Below, one piece after another: positions 38,981-48,584 of a stretch of 64,000 nt of DNA; within the stretch, counting starts at the first letter, position 1, and each line of letters starts with the position of its first letter. This DNA comes from GCA-2687025 sp964473525 (lineage in GTDB: Bacteria > Poribacteria > WGA-4E > GCA-2687025). The position numbers were made by a program, and so were the translations under genes. The notes below the pieces were generated by a model. The model made no database searches, was not told the DNA's origin, and was given only the letters and a program-made list of their open reading frames with translations. The DNA lies in the NCBI GenBank assembly GCA_964473525.1, contig CAYYPK010000012.1:62001-126000 (forward strand), given 5' to 3'.

Positions 38981-40477
38981 GTGCGAAGGACGATGTACGC
39001 CTGGCTGCTCGTAGGAGCCGTTTCGGCATTCGGCCATTCCGCGTTCGCTCAGGTAACGGACCAGCGTCGGGAGCGGTTGCGCGTGGACGAGGAGAAGCCA
39101 GCGGCCGAACAGAACGACGCGGCAGGCCTGCGGATGTTGCGGATCACCCGAGTGGCCGATCCCGTCAGCGAGTCGGTTGGTAGGCGATACGGTCTGGACG
39201 AGGCGGCAGTCGACGGCCTCCGACAGTCACTCCGGGCGTCGCTCGTATCACTGATCGAGGATGTATCGAGGCGGGAGGAGTTCGTGGCTGCCATGGAACG
39301 GACTGCGGACGGCGGCCCCAACGCGGCATTGTTGGGCCTGCTGTCGCTGCCTGCCGTGGCGACGGCCCTCGGCGAGCCCCTGACGGACGAACAGCTTCTC
39401 GATTACATGGGTTCCTACCAGGCGAGGCAGCGCAGAGACCGGCAAACGGCCCACGGTCATGTGATGGTCTGGGCCGAGGACCATCTCAGTCTGACGCCCG
39501 ATCAGCTCGCGCGGGTGGGGCAGTTGCTGGATGCCTTCGCGGATGACAAGGGCCGTGTGTCCGCCAAGAGCATGGTGTGGAATCAGGAGATCCACGGACT
39601 GCTACGCGGGGCGATCGAGGCTTCGGCGGATGACCTGCTGTCCGAGGCTCAGCTTGTCATCTGGCGGGCTCTGTTCCCACACGAGACTGCCGTAAGAGAG
39701 AAGGTGATAGATGGCCTCAGAGAGAAGATCATAGCCATGGCCAGGGCCGGCGAGATGACCCGCGAGCAAGCGGCTCAGAGACTCGAAGCCATGGAGGCCG
39801 AGCCTGGGGGTGACCATCAGGAAGCGGCGCGGCGGACGACCGAGGCGAGGCTGGCGGCGCACATGGAAGGGCTGGGACAGCTCGACGCCGCCGCCCGGGG
39901 ACGCTTGACGCTCGTCGCCAAAGGCGTTGTCGAGCAGCATCTCGAAGGGCTGCACAGCGCTGGCGAGGAGAGGGTAAGGGCTGCCGCAGCCGAAATGGCG
40001 GGAGCTGTGGAACGTGGCGAGATGACCCGCGAGCAGCTCGAGGAAAGGCTCCGTGGCCTCAGGGAGCAGATCCATGCCGAGCAGCGCGCTACCCCGGGCG
40101 ATGTCACGGAACACCCCTTCTACCAGCAGACGATCAAGGAGGTCCTCTCCGAGGAGGCGTTCGCCCAATACGAGGAACGCCAGGAGCAGCGGCGCGCTGC
40201 CCGCGAGCAGGCGTCCCGTGACCTGGCGGTAGCGTGCCTGGACTCACACGTGCTCCTGGAGGACGATCAGCGACAAAGCGTGGAGGCGGCCGCCGCCAAA
40301 CTGCCCGTCCCGACCGATACATATGGCGCTCCTGCGGCGCCCTTTGTGCTGTACGACCTCGCAAAGCGGATAGAACGCGAGCTGCTGAGTGCGTGGCAGC
40401 AGAGGCAGCTCCGAGGGATGGGCCGGGAGCTTGGTTTCGACAGGATCGAGAGGATGAGACGCGGAGGAGACCGCTAG
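38981..40477 (+). CDS. Exported helical repeat protein, paralogue 1
   Basis: A 498-residue protein. GTG at 38981 is chosen because it aligns with the start of the next gene and is preceded by a GGGAAGGGGACGGGA stretch. Signal peptide VRRTMYAWLLVGAVSAFGHSAFA. The mature part is almost all charged helix, with two internal copies of a motif, GEMTREQAAQRLEAME and GEMTREQLEERLRGLREQ. Short segments such as RRYGLDEAAVDGL and EARLAAHMEGLGQLD recur in the following gene, so the two are tandem duplicates. It vaguely resembles Spy/CpxP-like helical periplasmic chaperones. No function is assigned. Confidence 0.75.
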   Translation: MRRTMYAWLLVGAVSAFGHSAFAQVTDQRRERLRVDEEKPAAEQNDAAGLRMLRITRVADPVSESVGRRYGLDEAAVDGLRQSLRASLVSLIEDVSRREEFVAAMERTADGGPNAALLGLLSLPAVATALGEPLTDEQLLDYMGSYQARQRRDRQTAHGHVMVWAEDHLSLTPDQLARVGQLLDAFADDKGRVSAKSMVWNQEIHGLLRGAIEASADDLLSEAQLVIWRALFPHETAVREKVIDGLREKIIAMARAGEMTREQAAQRLEAMEAEPGGDHQEAARRTTEARLAAHMEGLGQLDAAARGRLTLVAKGVVEQHLEGLHSAGEERVRAAAAEMAGAVERGEMTREQLEERLRGLREQIHAEQRATPGDVTEHPFYQQTIKEVLSEEAFAQYEERQEQRRAAREQASRDLAVACLDSHVLLEDDQRQSVEAAAAKLPVPTDTYGAPAAPFVLYDLAKRIERELLSAWQQRQLRGMGRELGFDRIERMRRGGDR

Positions 40478-40585
40478 CACGCCAAAGGCGCCGGAGCTCG
40501 CCAGCATGAGACCTGTACGGAAGGCGGGACAAGGACGGCGCCCGACCACCAGCGAATGATGGTCACAGCGAGAGGGGGGCGTAAC

Positions 40586-42031
40586 ATGCGCGGACGAACC
40601 TGTGTCTGGCTGGCCATCGCGGCCATGTCGATGCTCGCCCACGCCGCATTCGCTCAGCAGCAGGACCGCGTGGCAGCCGTGACTCTGGACGCCTTGCTCA
40701 CGCGCGTCGGCGAGAGCGCTGGGCGACGCTATGGCCTGGACGACGCCACCGTCGATGGTCTTGTGCAGTCGATCCGAGAGGCAGGGACATTGTCAGGGCG
40801 CGAGGACGGTCACAGCGTGATGCTGATGGTTCTCGTGTTGCACCCCGACGTTGTGGAGGCGTTTCGTGAGTATCTAGGTGAGGAGCAGCTCCAGGACTAC
40901 GTAGATTCAGTCCGCGCGCGGCGGCGCAGAGACCGGCAAGCGGTGGCTCGTCATGTGACGGCGTGGGCGGATCGGGAGTTCAGCTTGACGGTGAAGCAAC
41001 GCGAGGCGGTTGGCGAGTTGCTGGCCCGTCGCACGCGTAACGTCCGGGGGATGTCCGCGACGCGCATGATATGGGATCGCTGGGACCAGCGCTTCGTGAT
41101 TCTGCGTTCCTGGCTTCCCGATGCCAGGGACGAAATGCTGAGCCAGGCACAGTTGGACGTCTGGCAGGCGTTGGTTCGTCGTGGGCCTGGCCGGAGAGAC
41201 GTGAACGCATGGCTAGACCCCATGGAGGAGCACGAAGTCGCATTCCGCAGGGGGGTGGACGAAATCGCGCGAGCCGCCGACCGCGGTGAGATACCGGAAG
41301 AGGAGCTAGGACCGAGGCTCCGTGGACTCAAGAGGCGCCTCTACCTGGACGGTAGCGCCGTTGACGAGCGCATGGAGGCGGAGAAGCGGGTCGCGGAGGC
41401 GAGGCTTGCGGCGCATACAGAGCAGCTAGGACCGCTCGACGTTTACGCGGCGGATCGGTTGGCACTCGTCGCGAAGGGCGTGCTGCACCAGCACCTCGAA
41501 GCCATGGGCGCCGACGCTCTCCACAAGCGTTTCCGCGCCGAAGCTCAACTCAGACAGGACGTGGCGGACGGCGCCCTGACTCGCGAGCAGGCAGCGATGG
41601 CACTCGGCGCCCTCAAAGAGGAGTTCCGTAGCGAACAAGCCCCAGTCCTGGACGACATTACGGGTCATCCGCTTTACCAATACACGATCGAAGAGACGCT
41701 CTCGGAGGAGGCGTTCACGCGATACCAGGAGCGCCAGGAAGAACGGACAGCCTATCTCCAACGGGCGTTGCGTGACCTGGCGGTAGCCTGCATGGACGCG
41801 CATTTGCTGCTGACAGAGGATCAGCGAAGGAAGCTCGAGGCGATCGCCTTGGAACTGTCCGCCTGGCCGGAATCCGATGGAACTCCGGCTCCAGCCGTCA
41901 TGCTGGCGAAACTTACTCGAAGCGCGGGTAGCGACTTTCTGAGTCCCTGGCAACGAGGGCAGCTTCATGAGCTGAAGCTGGAACTAGGCATCGACAGGAT
42001 CGAGCGCAGGGGAAGGGAGATACGCCGTTGA
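40586..42031 (+). CDS. Exported helical repeat protein, paralogue 2
   Basis: A 481-residue paralogue of the preceding gene, starting MRGRTCVWLAIAAMSMLAHA (signal peptide ending AFAQ). GAGAGGGGGG lies just upstream of the ATG at 40586. Shared blocks include RRYGLDDATVDGL, EQLQDYVDSVRARRRRDRQA, EARLAAHTEQLGPLD and ETLSEEAFTRYQERQEER. The GEMTREQ-type motif is present in degenerate form (GEIPEEELGPRLRGLK, GALTREQAAMALGALK). The two copies have diverged substantially but keep order and length, so both are probably functional. Confidence 0.75.
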   Translation: MRGRTCVWLAIAAMSMLAHAAFAQQQDRVAAVTLDALLTRVGESAGRRYGLDDATVDGLVQSIREAGTLSGREDGHSVMLMVLVLHPDVVEAFREYLGEEQLQDYVDSVRARRRRDRQAVARHVTAWADREFSLTVKQREAVGELLARRTRNVRGMSATRMIWDRWDQRFVILRSWLPDARDEMLSQAQLDVWQALVRRGPGRRDVNAWLDPMEEHEVAFRRGVDEIARAADRGEIPEEELGPRLRGLKRRLYLDGSAVDERMEAEKRVAEARLAAHTEQLGPLDVYAADRLALVAKGVLHQHLEAMGADALHKRFRAEAQLRQDVADGALTREQAAMALGALKEEFRSEQAPVLDDITGHPLYQYTIEETLSEEAFTRYQERQEERTAYLQRALRDLAVACMDAHLLLTEDQRRKLEAIALELSAWPESDGTPAPAVMLAKLTRSAGSDFLSPWQRGQLHELKLELGIDRIERRGREIRR

Positions 42032-42059
42032 TGCGTCGAGGTTCCCGGAGCTTCCCAGC

Positions 42060-43178
42060 ATGAGACCCATAGGTGCTCACCCATCGCGCTTCAGCCGCTT
42101 CGCCGTCGGCGGCGGAGCCTGGCTCGTCATCGTCGTGGTGTCGGTTCTCCTCGTGGCACTGGTCACTGCGCCTGTGGAAACGGCGCATGGTCAGGACCCC
42201 ACCATCCGGTATGGGCGTCGCGTGCCGCCGGCGGTTCGGGCGATCAATCATCGGTGCCTGAAGTATCTCGCAAGCACGCAGCACGAAGACGGTAGTTGGC
42301 CGGGTCGCGAGCACGGGCCAGGGATCTCGGGCATATGTCTCATGGCGTTCATGGCCAGCGGGGAGGATCCCGACTTCGGGCCTTACGCCACCCACGTCCG
42401 TCGTGCCGTGCGCTATATCATCGCATACCAAGACGCGAGCACGGGCTACATAGGCGGCCCGGGCCACGGCTCAATGTACCACCACGGTTTTGCCATGTTG
42501 GCGCTCTCCGAAGCGTACGGCGTCGTGAGTGATCGCCTGCTGTGGGAAGGGAGTGACGTACCCGTCGAGCAGCGCCGCACCATCGGTCAGGCGCTGGAGC
42601 TGGCGACGCGTTGCGCCCTGACCGCCCAGGAAGGGAATCCGTGGGGCGCATGGCGGTATTCACCACACGCCCAGGATGCCGACACGACCGTATCTGGGAC
42701 CGTGCTGATGGGGCTACTTGGCGCGCGGAATGCCGGCATTGAGGTGCCCAACGAAGCCATCGACAAGGCGCTTGGCTACTTCAAGACCAACACGAGAGCG
42801 AGTGGGGTGGTCGCCTACACGGCGACACAGAGCCATGGCGACGGCGTCGCCCGATCGGCGATAGGCGCCCTCGTGTTCGCCATGGCTAAGAGGAAGGATT
42901 GGCCGGAGTACCAGGCCGCGTCGGAGTTCATCAGCAAGCGGATTCAGCACAGCCCGTCTGGTTACCCGTACTACACCCGGTATTACATGGCGCAGGCGCT
43001 GTTTCACGGCGACCTCGAGGCGTGGGAAGCCTGGAACCAGCACACCGTCAGGCGCCTTCAGGAGACCCAGCAGGTGGACGGCAGTTTTAACAGCTCCCAT
43101 GGACCAGCGTACGCCACGGGAATGTCTGCCCTCTCCCTGGCTCTGAACTACCGTCTGCTGCCCGTCTACGAGAGATGA
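42060..43178 (+). CDS. Exported terpenoid-cyclase-fold (prenyltransferase-like repeat) protein
   Basis: A 372-residue protein with an N-terminal hydrophobic signal or anchor (about 18-38, then AHGQDP). The remainder is an alpha/alpha barrel of the squalene-cyclase/prenyltransferase repeat type, with QW-like motifs: QHEDGSWPG, TAQEGNPWGAWRY and QQVDGSFNSSHG. The cyclase catalytic DxDD motif is not seen, so a structural or binding role is more likely than terpene synthesis. Similar proteins are known next to MoxR/Bat genes in Planctomycetes-like bacteria. Confidence 0.75.
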   Translation: MRPIGAHPSRFSRFAVGGGAWLVIVVVSVLLVALVTAPVETAHGQDPTIRYGRRVPPAVRAINHRCLKYLASTQHEDGSWPGREHGPGISGICLMAFMASGEDPDFGPYATHVRRAVRYIIAYQDASTGYIGGPGHGSMYHHGFAMLALSEAYGVVSDRLLWEGSDVPVEQRRTIGQALELATRCALTAQEGNPWGAWRYSPHAQDADTTVSGTVLMGLLGARNAGIEVPNEAIDKALGYFKTNTRASGVVAYTATQSHGDGVARSAIGALVFAMAKRKDWPEYQAASEFISKRIQHSPSGYPYYTRYYMAQALFHGDLEAWEAWNQHTVRRLQETQQVDGSFNSSHGPAYATGMSALSLALNYRLLPVYER

Positions 43179-43191
43179 GTTGGAGAACGCG

Positions 43192-45615
43192 ATGTGGAGC
43201 GCAAGCCCTATCCTCGCCCTTGTGGCGGCGTTGCTCGTGCCGTCGGCGTCGTGGGTTCCCGTCGAGGAGGGGGATAGCACGTGGCGCCTGCTGTGGAAGA
43301 ACGGCGACGCCCTTCCAGGGCGGCCGTTGGAAAGCGGGCCGGGAGAGGTGCGATGGGCATCGCCTCCCTTTGCGGATGCCCTGGTCATCGACCCGGACGC
43401 GTTGGGTTCCATCGTGTTTCCCGACCGACCCGTGGAGCCGGCCGAAGCCTATCGGGTGCGGACGGTCTCCGGCGATGTCTTTGTGGCGGATCTGGCGCAC
43501 GCGGATGGCGCCACCCTCGTCTTCTCCAGCCGACGCCACGGGTGGATCCGCGCGGCTCGCGACATGGTCTACACACTCGACCTGCGGCGACACCCGAACC
43601 TGATGTTCGATGGCTCGCAGCTGAGCAATTGGTCGCGGGCGTGGGAGTACGCCACGCGCGCTCAAGGCGTTCGCTTGGGCCCATCGGCGTCCAATTGGGA
43701 GATGGATCCAGAAGGTCATCCACACACGGATAAGCCACAGGCGGAGATGCATCACGCGCTCGACTGGCCCGAGCGTTTCGAGCTCGCCCTCGAGTTCGCG
43801 TCCACCGAGCGGCCGGGCTTTGCCCTGGCCATCGGCCGAGGCGTCAACCAGGCTCTACGACTGGAGACCTGGGGCGACGACCTGGTGATCGCGCAAGGCA
43901 GGCAGTTCAAGCGAGTGTTGGTGGTCCAGGAGGGACAGGTTGACGTTCGTCTACGGCTTGCCTTGGACGCGCCAGCAGGCGTCGTAGAGGTGCACGACGG
44001 AGCTGGGCTCCTGCTTGCGTCCCTGTCGGATGTCCAGCCTTTGGAGCAGGACGCGGGACTCACCATCAGGAGCCGAGGTCGTGATCTGACAGTGAAGCTG
44101 TTACGCGCGTACCGCCAATCGGTCGCGCGTCAGAGACAGCCGGTCGATCGTGGCAGCCCGCGCGTCCACATGATCGATGGGGAGGTCGTCTACGGTCGTC
44201 TGTCCGGCGACGACGACGGCGCCTACGTTCTGGACAGCGATGGCGTCCGGCGCGATGTCGATTTGGGAGAGATCGATCGCATCGTCCGACCGGATATCGA
44301 GTTGGGTGACGTCTGGGGCCCTTCGGAGCTGACCTATCCCGACGGGTCTGTCCTGCGCGGCTGGGTCGAGGCGCTAGACCGGGATCGCGTCACACTCCGC
44401 ACGGCCTTCGCGGACGAGCCGGTGGGCTGCGCTCTCGCCGGGGCGTCCAGACTGAACTTCGGATCACGGTCGAGCACAGACGAGGGCGACGAATTCGCTG
44501 ACCGTCTCCTCCACTCGGCGGGGAGGCTCCGTGGCCGCCTCTCGTTTAGCGGGCAAGATGGCTCGCCTATCGGGTGGCAGGTCGTGGGCGGCGCTAGGCC
44601 TGCTCCACTGGTCCTCGGGGGAGGCGCTCGCATTCAGCGCGGCATCCGGCCCACGTCGACGACCTACGACCGCGAGGCGTATCCCGACGTGCTGCGCCTG
44701 AAGAGCCGCGAAATCATCGCTTGCAGGGTCGTGTCAGTCGACGAGGAACAGGTGGAATTCCACTCCCCATTCGTCGAAGCCCGCACGCTGGACGCACGTC
44801 ATGTTAAAGCCATCGAGCTCTCACCAGGATCCGTCGCGGGCGGCGCGAGTTCTGGCAGATCTCTCAAGGTGAGCCGTGGCCAGACCGTTGTAATCGAGGA
44901 CGCCATGCCGGGCGCGCGGAACAACCAAGGGGCGGCGGGTCAGCGGATCGTCGTTCGGATAATGAGGCCTGACGGCAGCAGCATGGTCTTACCGATCAAC
45001 GGAGCCGCGGGGATGATTCAGCTCGACGGTGACGGGACGATCATCCGTCTGGGCGAGGGCAGGAGGGTCGTTCGCGTGGACGGTGACGCGCGGATCATCG
45101 CGCTCAACGGCGCCGAGGGCGGTGTCGACAGGGGAGCGTTGGACCGCGCCCTGACCGTCCCGCGTTTCCTTCGCGACAACCCGCCGACGCACGTGCTGGT
45201 GGCGAGGACCGGCGACCTGCTGCGAGGGCGGCTGCTGGGCATAGACCAGGAGACGGTCCATTTCCAGTCCAAGCTACGAAGTCTGCACATCCCTATCGGT
45301 CGCGTGGCGCGTGTTGTCGACGTCACCAAGCCCGAGGACGATCCCACCTCGGACGCCGATGCCGACGCTACCGGCTTCACGGAGACCACGCTCCGAGTAA
45401 CGCTAGCGGACGGCTCATCTCTCATCTTCACGCCGCTCGAATCCAACGATGGGGAGCTGACGGGGCGTTCACCGATCTACGGCGCGGTGGCGATCGCGGA
45501 GGACAGCGTAGACCAGGTGCGCTCTGGCAGTGACGCGGTCGAGGAATTCCCGTCAGTCTTCGCTGATTGGGTTGTCCGCCCCGGCAAGGAGCCCGCGTTC
45601 GGGGGCGACGAATAG
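43192..45615 (+). CDS. Exported beta-repeat protein of unknown function
   Basis: An 807-residue protein; ATG 43192 is preceded by GGAG and followed by a signal peptide (MWSASPILALVAALLVPSAS). At least six short beta units of about 40 residues follow the pattern xDGxxLxGxLxxxDxxxVxxxS, ending in a hydrophobic I/V-x-x-I/V. Examples are IDGEVVYGRLSGDD, YPDGSVLRGWVEALD, RTGDLLRGRLLGID and SREIIACRVVSVDE. Residues about 130-300 form a concanavalin-like insertion (FELALEFASTERPGFALAIG). Length and repeats suggest an envelope scaffold. It is the last gene of the MoxR run. Confidence 0.7.
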   Translation: MWSASPILALVAALLVPSASWVPVEEGDSTWRLLWKNGDALPGRPLESGPGEVRWASPPFADALVIDPDALGSIVFPDRPVEPAEAYRVRTVSGDVFVADLAHADGATLVFSSRRHGWIRAARDMVYTLDLRRHPNLMFDGSQLSNWSRAWEYATRAQGVRLGPSASNWEMDPEGHPHTDKPQAEMHHALDWPERFELALEFASTERPGFALAIGRGVNQALRLETWGDDLVIAQGRQFKRVLVVQEGQVDVRLRLALDAPAGVVEVHDGAGLLLASLSDVQPLEQDAGLTIRSRGRDLTVKLLRAYRQSVARQRQPVDRGSPRVHMIDGEVVYGRLSGDDDGAYVLDSDGVRRDVDLGEIDRIVRPDIELGDVWGPSELTYPDGSVLRGWVEALDRDRVTLRTAFADEPVGCALAGASRLNFGSRSSTDEGDEFADRLLHSAGRLRGRLSFSGQDGSPIGWQVVGGARPAPLVLGGGARIQRGIRPTSTTYDREAYPDVLRLKSREIIACRVVSVDEEQVEFHSPFVEARTLDARHVKAIELSPGSVAGGASSGRSLKVSRGQTVVIEDAMPGARNNQGAAGQRIVVRIMRPDGSSMVLPINGAAGMIQLDGDGTIIRLGEGRRVVRVDGDARIIALNGAEGGVDRGALDRALTVPRFLRDNPPTHVLVARTGDLLRGRLLGIDQETVHFQSKLRSLHIPIGRVARVVDVTKPEDDPTSDADADATGFTETTLRVTLADGSSLIFTPLESNDGELTGRSPIYGAVAIAEDSVDQVRSGSDAVEEFPSVFADWVVRPGKEPAFGGDE

Positions 45616-45969
45616 CGGCAGGCGTCTGAAACGGCCCATGGGGCCCTCCCCTCGAGCCAGACAGCCAGCGTGTGGCGTGCGCGCCAGGGCAGTCGACGCT
45701 AACTGAACGAACAGACACGCCCACCACCGCTACACCGCCCTGAGCCGAGGCCGCGGCCCTGCGTTGTGACATGACCGGGCGGAGAAACGTCGCATTGAGC
45801 GGCGGCCACGGCTGTAAGAGGGGCTGCGCCAGGCTATATCTTAGAGGAGTGTGGGCCGGCTGGATACCGGCCGATACGCAACATCGGACTGGAGGCCTTG
45901 ACTGCGCACAACGCGCCGACGCAGGGAGCTCCACGGCTCAGGCGCGCGGCGGCACGGAAAGGACGTGCA
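45616..45969 (+). other. Intergenic region before nfnAB
   Basis: About 350 bases separate the MoxR operon from the transhydrogenase gene. A possible -10 (TATATCT at about 45835) is visible but no matching -35. No repeat, coding frame or strong terminator is seen. Confidence 0.4.
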
Positions 45970-48570
45970 ATGCACCTGGGCCGAGATTCATTACGCGGCA
46001 AGCAAATCGCCATCGTCGACAACGAACCTATCGCGTGCGACCCCGATCCTGCGCGGGCTACGGCTATCCACCGCCTGCGGTTGGCCGTCAATCGCGAGTG
46101 GGGCGAGGACTATCACGCGGGCCAGTTCGTCATGCTGCGCGTTGACGCTCACGGCGAGCGCATCCCGCTCACGGTGGCCGACTACGATCCCGACGACGGC
46201 ATCCTCACCCTCGTATTCCAGGTAGTTGGAGCTACGACACGCGCCCTGGCGGAGGCCCGCGCCGGGAGCGTGATCGAGGACGTCACCTTTCCGCTCGGCC
46301 GAGGCATCGACCTTTCGCCTCCAGATCCCCGGCGGGACATCGCCATCGTTGTGGGCGGTGGCATTGGCGCGGTGCCGTCACACGCGAAGGCGAAAGCTCT
46401 TGCCGCCGCCGGATACCGCGTCGTTAGCTTGCTCGGGGCGCGTACAGCGCCGCTTCTCGTCCTCGTCGACGCCATACGCAAGGTCTCGGACGCGTGCTAC
46501 GTCACGACTGATGACGGTTCGTATGACGGGCCCGGCGCAGTGTTTACCGGCGCCGAGATGGGCGACCCGGATACTCGCGCGCTGCGCGTCACGGACGTGC
46601 TCGAACAGGTGGTCAGGTACTCTCGCGAAGACACTATCTCCCGTATGCCTCACTTCCGCGACCTCTACGCCGCCGATCGCGTCGCCCGGATTTACCTGTC
46701 GGGACCGGACGCCATGATGGCCGCCGCGACGGAAGTAACCCGCGGCATGGGCATCCCCACATACGCGTCCCTGAATTCCGTCATGGTCGACGGCAGCGGC
46801 ATGTGCGGCGGGTGCAAGGTGACGTTGCGCTCCCCAGACGGCGAACGGCTCGCATACACATGCGCCGACGGCCCCGTATTCAACGCGCATGAGTTGGACT
46901 GGGAAGAGGTGCGCACGCGCGGCGCACGGTACAAGTGGCAGGAGGAACTCGTCGAGGCCTCACAGGACGCACACTCGGTCGTCGCTGCGGAATCGCTCGC
47001 GGCGACGGCGCGACGCTTCGGCGTGCCAGAAGCGACGAGCGCCGCGGAACTGTCGACCGCGATGGAGAATCGGTTCGAACACGTCGCGGGATACATGACG
47101 TTCGAGGATGCGATTGAGGCGTGCGACCGCTGCGTGTGCAAGATCGCCGAAGGACGCGTCCGCTTCTGCACGCAAGGCTGCCCTCTGGGCATCCGCGTGC
47201 AGGAATTCACGCAGCCGCTGAAACCCGACGCTCTCATAGAACGGCTGTGGCCAGGAGGTGTGGGCGACGGCGTGGACGCGAGGGCTTTGCTTGAGGAGAC
47301 CCTACATCGAGCAGCGACCGACCCCGCCTCCTGCGAGCCGGCAGAGCTGGAGGCGGTGGACCACGCGGTGTTCGAAGCGTTCGAGGCGCTGAACGATCAC
47401 AACCCGATCCCCGAGATCACAGGGCTGGTGTGTCCGCAGGAACGCCAGTGCGAGGATCCATTGGCAGGATGCATCCGCGCGCGCAAAGGCGAGCCGGTCG
47501 AGGTTGGGACCATTGAGGCGTTCATCGCGCACTGGCTGCGCGCCAACCGCGACCGTATCGAGACGTACCCGTGGTTCCATGAACACGCCGTAGCCGACCC
47601 GACTGGGAAGCGCGTCATGGTCATCGGCACGGGGCCAGCGGGCCTCGTCGCGGCAGCGGAACTCGCCATCGACGGCCACGAAGTCGTCATGTACGAGACG
47701 CTTCACGAGCCGGGCGGGGTTCTGATCTATGGGATTCCCGAGTTCCGTCTGCCGAACGACATCGTCAAACACGAGATCGAGCGCATCATGGCCCTCGGCG
47801 TCACGATTGAGGTGAACCGCCCTATCGCGGACGCGCGCGAGCATATGAAGCGGCACGGATTCGACGCCGCCTTCGTCGCCACCGGAGCTGGTACTGCCAA
47901 GCACCTGGACATCCCCGGCGAGAACCTGACGGGCGTCTACACCGCCAACGAGTTCCTCGTCCGGGTGAACTTCATGAAGGCTTACCGATTCCCCGAATAC
48001 ACCACGCCCGTGCCCGACGTCATGGGCAAACGCGTGGCAGTCTTCGGCGGCGGCAACGTGGCCATGGACTCCGCGCGGTGCGCGCTACGCCTCGGAGCGA
48101 AAGAAGTCACCGTGATGTACAGAAGGTCGGACGCGGAGATCCCCGCCCGGCTGGAGGAGCATGTCGTAGCGCAGCGGGAGGGGGTTCAGTTCCAGTACCT
48201 CGTGACGCCGTACGAGCTCTTGGGCGAGGACGGGCGACTTGTCGCGGTTGGGTACTACGACAACACGCTTGGCGAGCCGGACGAGGACGGCCGCCGGCGT
48301 CCCGTCGCAGACACTGACCATCCCCGCGAGGCCCCCGCAGACATCGCTATCATAGCCATCGGCCAGGATCCCAATCCCCTGCTAGACCTGTCCGCTTACG
48401 ACCTGGACCGCACCGGGCGTATCATCGTGGACGATGAAACGCTCGAAACCAGTGTGCCGGGCGTGTACGCGGGCGGCGACACCGTAGCGGGAACGGGCGG
48501 CACGGTGATATTCGCCGCGGGATGTGGGCTCATGGCGGCGCGGGCGATCAACGCGCGTCTGTCAGCGTGA
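45970..48570 (+). CDS. nfnAB: Fused NfnAB: NADH-dependent reduced ferredoxin:NADP+ oxidoreductase
   Basis: An 866-residue fusion of the two Nfn subunits. Residues 1-300 are NfnA: a ferredoxin-reductase-type FAD/NAD module ending with the 2Fe-2S motif MCGGCK (Cys279, Cys282). From about 380 onward is NfnB, of the GltD type. It has N-terminal 4Fe-4S cysteines (CDRCVCK, FCTQGCPLG, then VCPQERQCEDPLAGC), the FAD site MVIGTGPAGLVAAAE (about 550), the NADP site AVFGGGNVAMDSAR (about 692), and the terminal GVYAGGDTVAGTGGTVIFA. It would couple ferredoxin, NADH and NADP by electron bifurcation. MHLGRDS is chosen as the start because AAAGGA lies seven bases upstream. Confidence 0.9.
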   Translation: MHLGRDSLRGKQIAIVDNEPIACDPDPARATAIHRLRLAVNREWGEDYHAGQFVMLRVDAHGERIPLTVADYDPDDGILTLVFQVVGATTRALAEARAGSVIEDVTFPLGRGIDLSPPDPRRDIAIVVGGGIGAVPSHAKAKALAAAGYRVVSLLGARTAPLLVLVDAIRKVSDACYVTTDDGSYDGPGAVFTGAEMGDPDTRALRVTDVLEQVVRYSREDTISRMPHFRDLYAADRVARIYLSGPDAMMAAATEVTRGMGIPTYASLNSVMVDGSGMCGGCKVTLRSPDGERLAYTCADGPVFNAHELDWEEVRTRGARYKWQEELVEASQDAHSVVAAESLAATARRFGVPEATSAAELSTAMENRFEHVAGYMTFEDAIEACDRCVCKIAEGRVRFCTQGCPLGIRVQEFTQPLKPDALIERLWPGGVGDGVDARALLEETLHRAATDPASCEPAELEAVDHAVFEAFEALNDHNPIPEITGLVCPQERQCEDPLAGCIRARKGEPVEVGTIEAFIAHWLRANRDRIETYPWFHEHAVADPTGKRVMVIGTGPAGLVAAAELAIDGHEVVMYETLHEPGGVLIYGIPEFRLPNDIVKHEIERIMALGVTIEVNRPIADAREHMKRHGFDAAFVATGAGTAKHLDIPGENLTGVYTANEFLVRVNFMKAYRFPEYTTPVPDVMGKRVAVFGGGNVAMDSARCALRLGAKEVTVMYRRSDAEIPARLEEHVVAQREGVQFQYLVTPYELLGEDGRLVAVGYYDNTLGEPDEDGRRRPVADTDHPREAPADIAIIAIGQDPNPLLDLSAYDLDRTGRIIVDDETLETSVPGVYAGGDTVAGTGGTVIFAAGCGLMAARAINARLSA

Positions 48571-48584
48571 ACGGCGCGGGGTCT

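Noticed and set aside
42060..43178. Functional terpene (hopanoid) cyclase
   Set aside because: Too short for a full two-domain cyclase and lacks DxDD.
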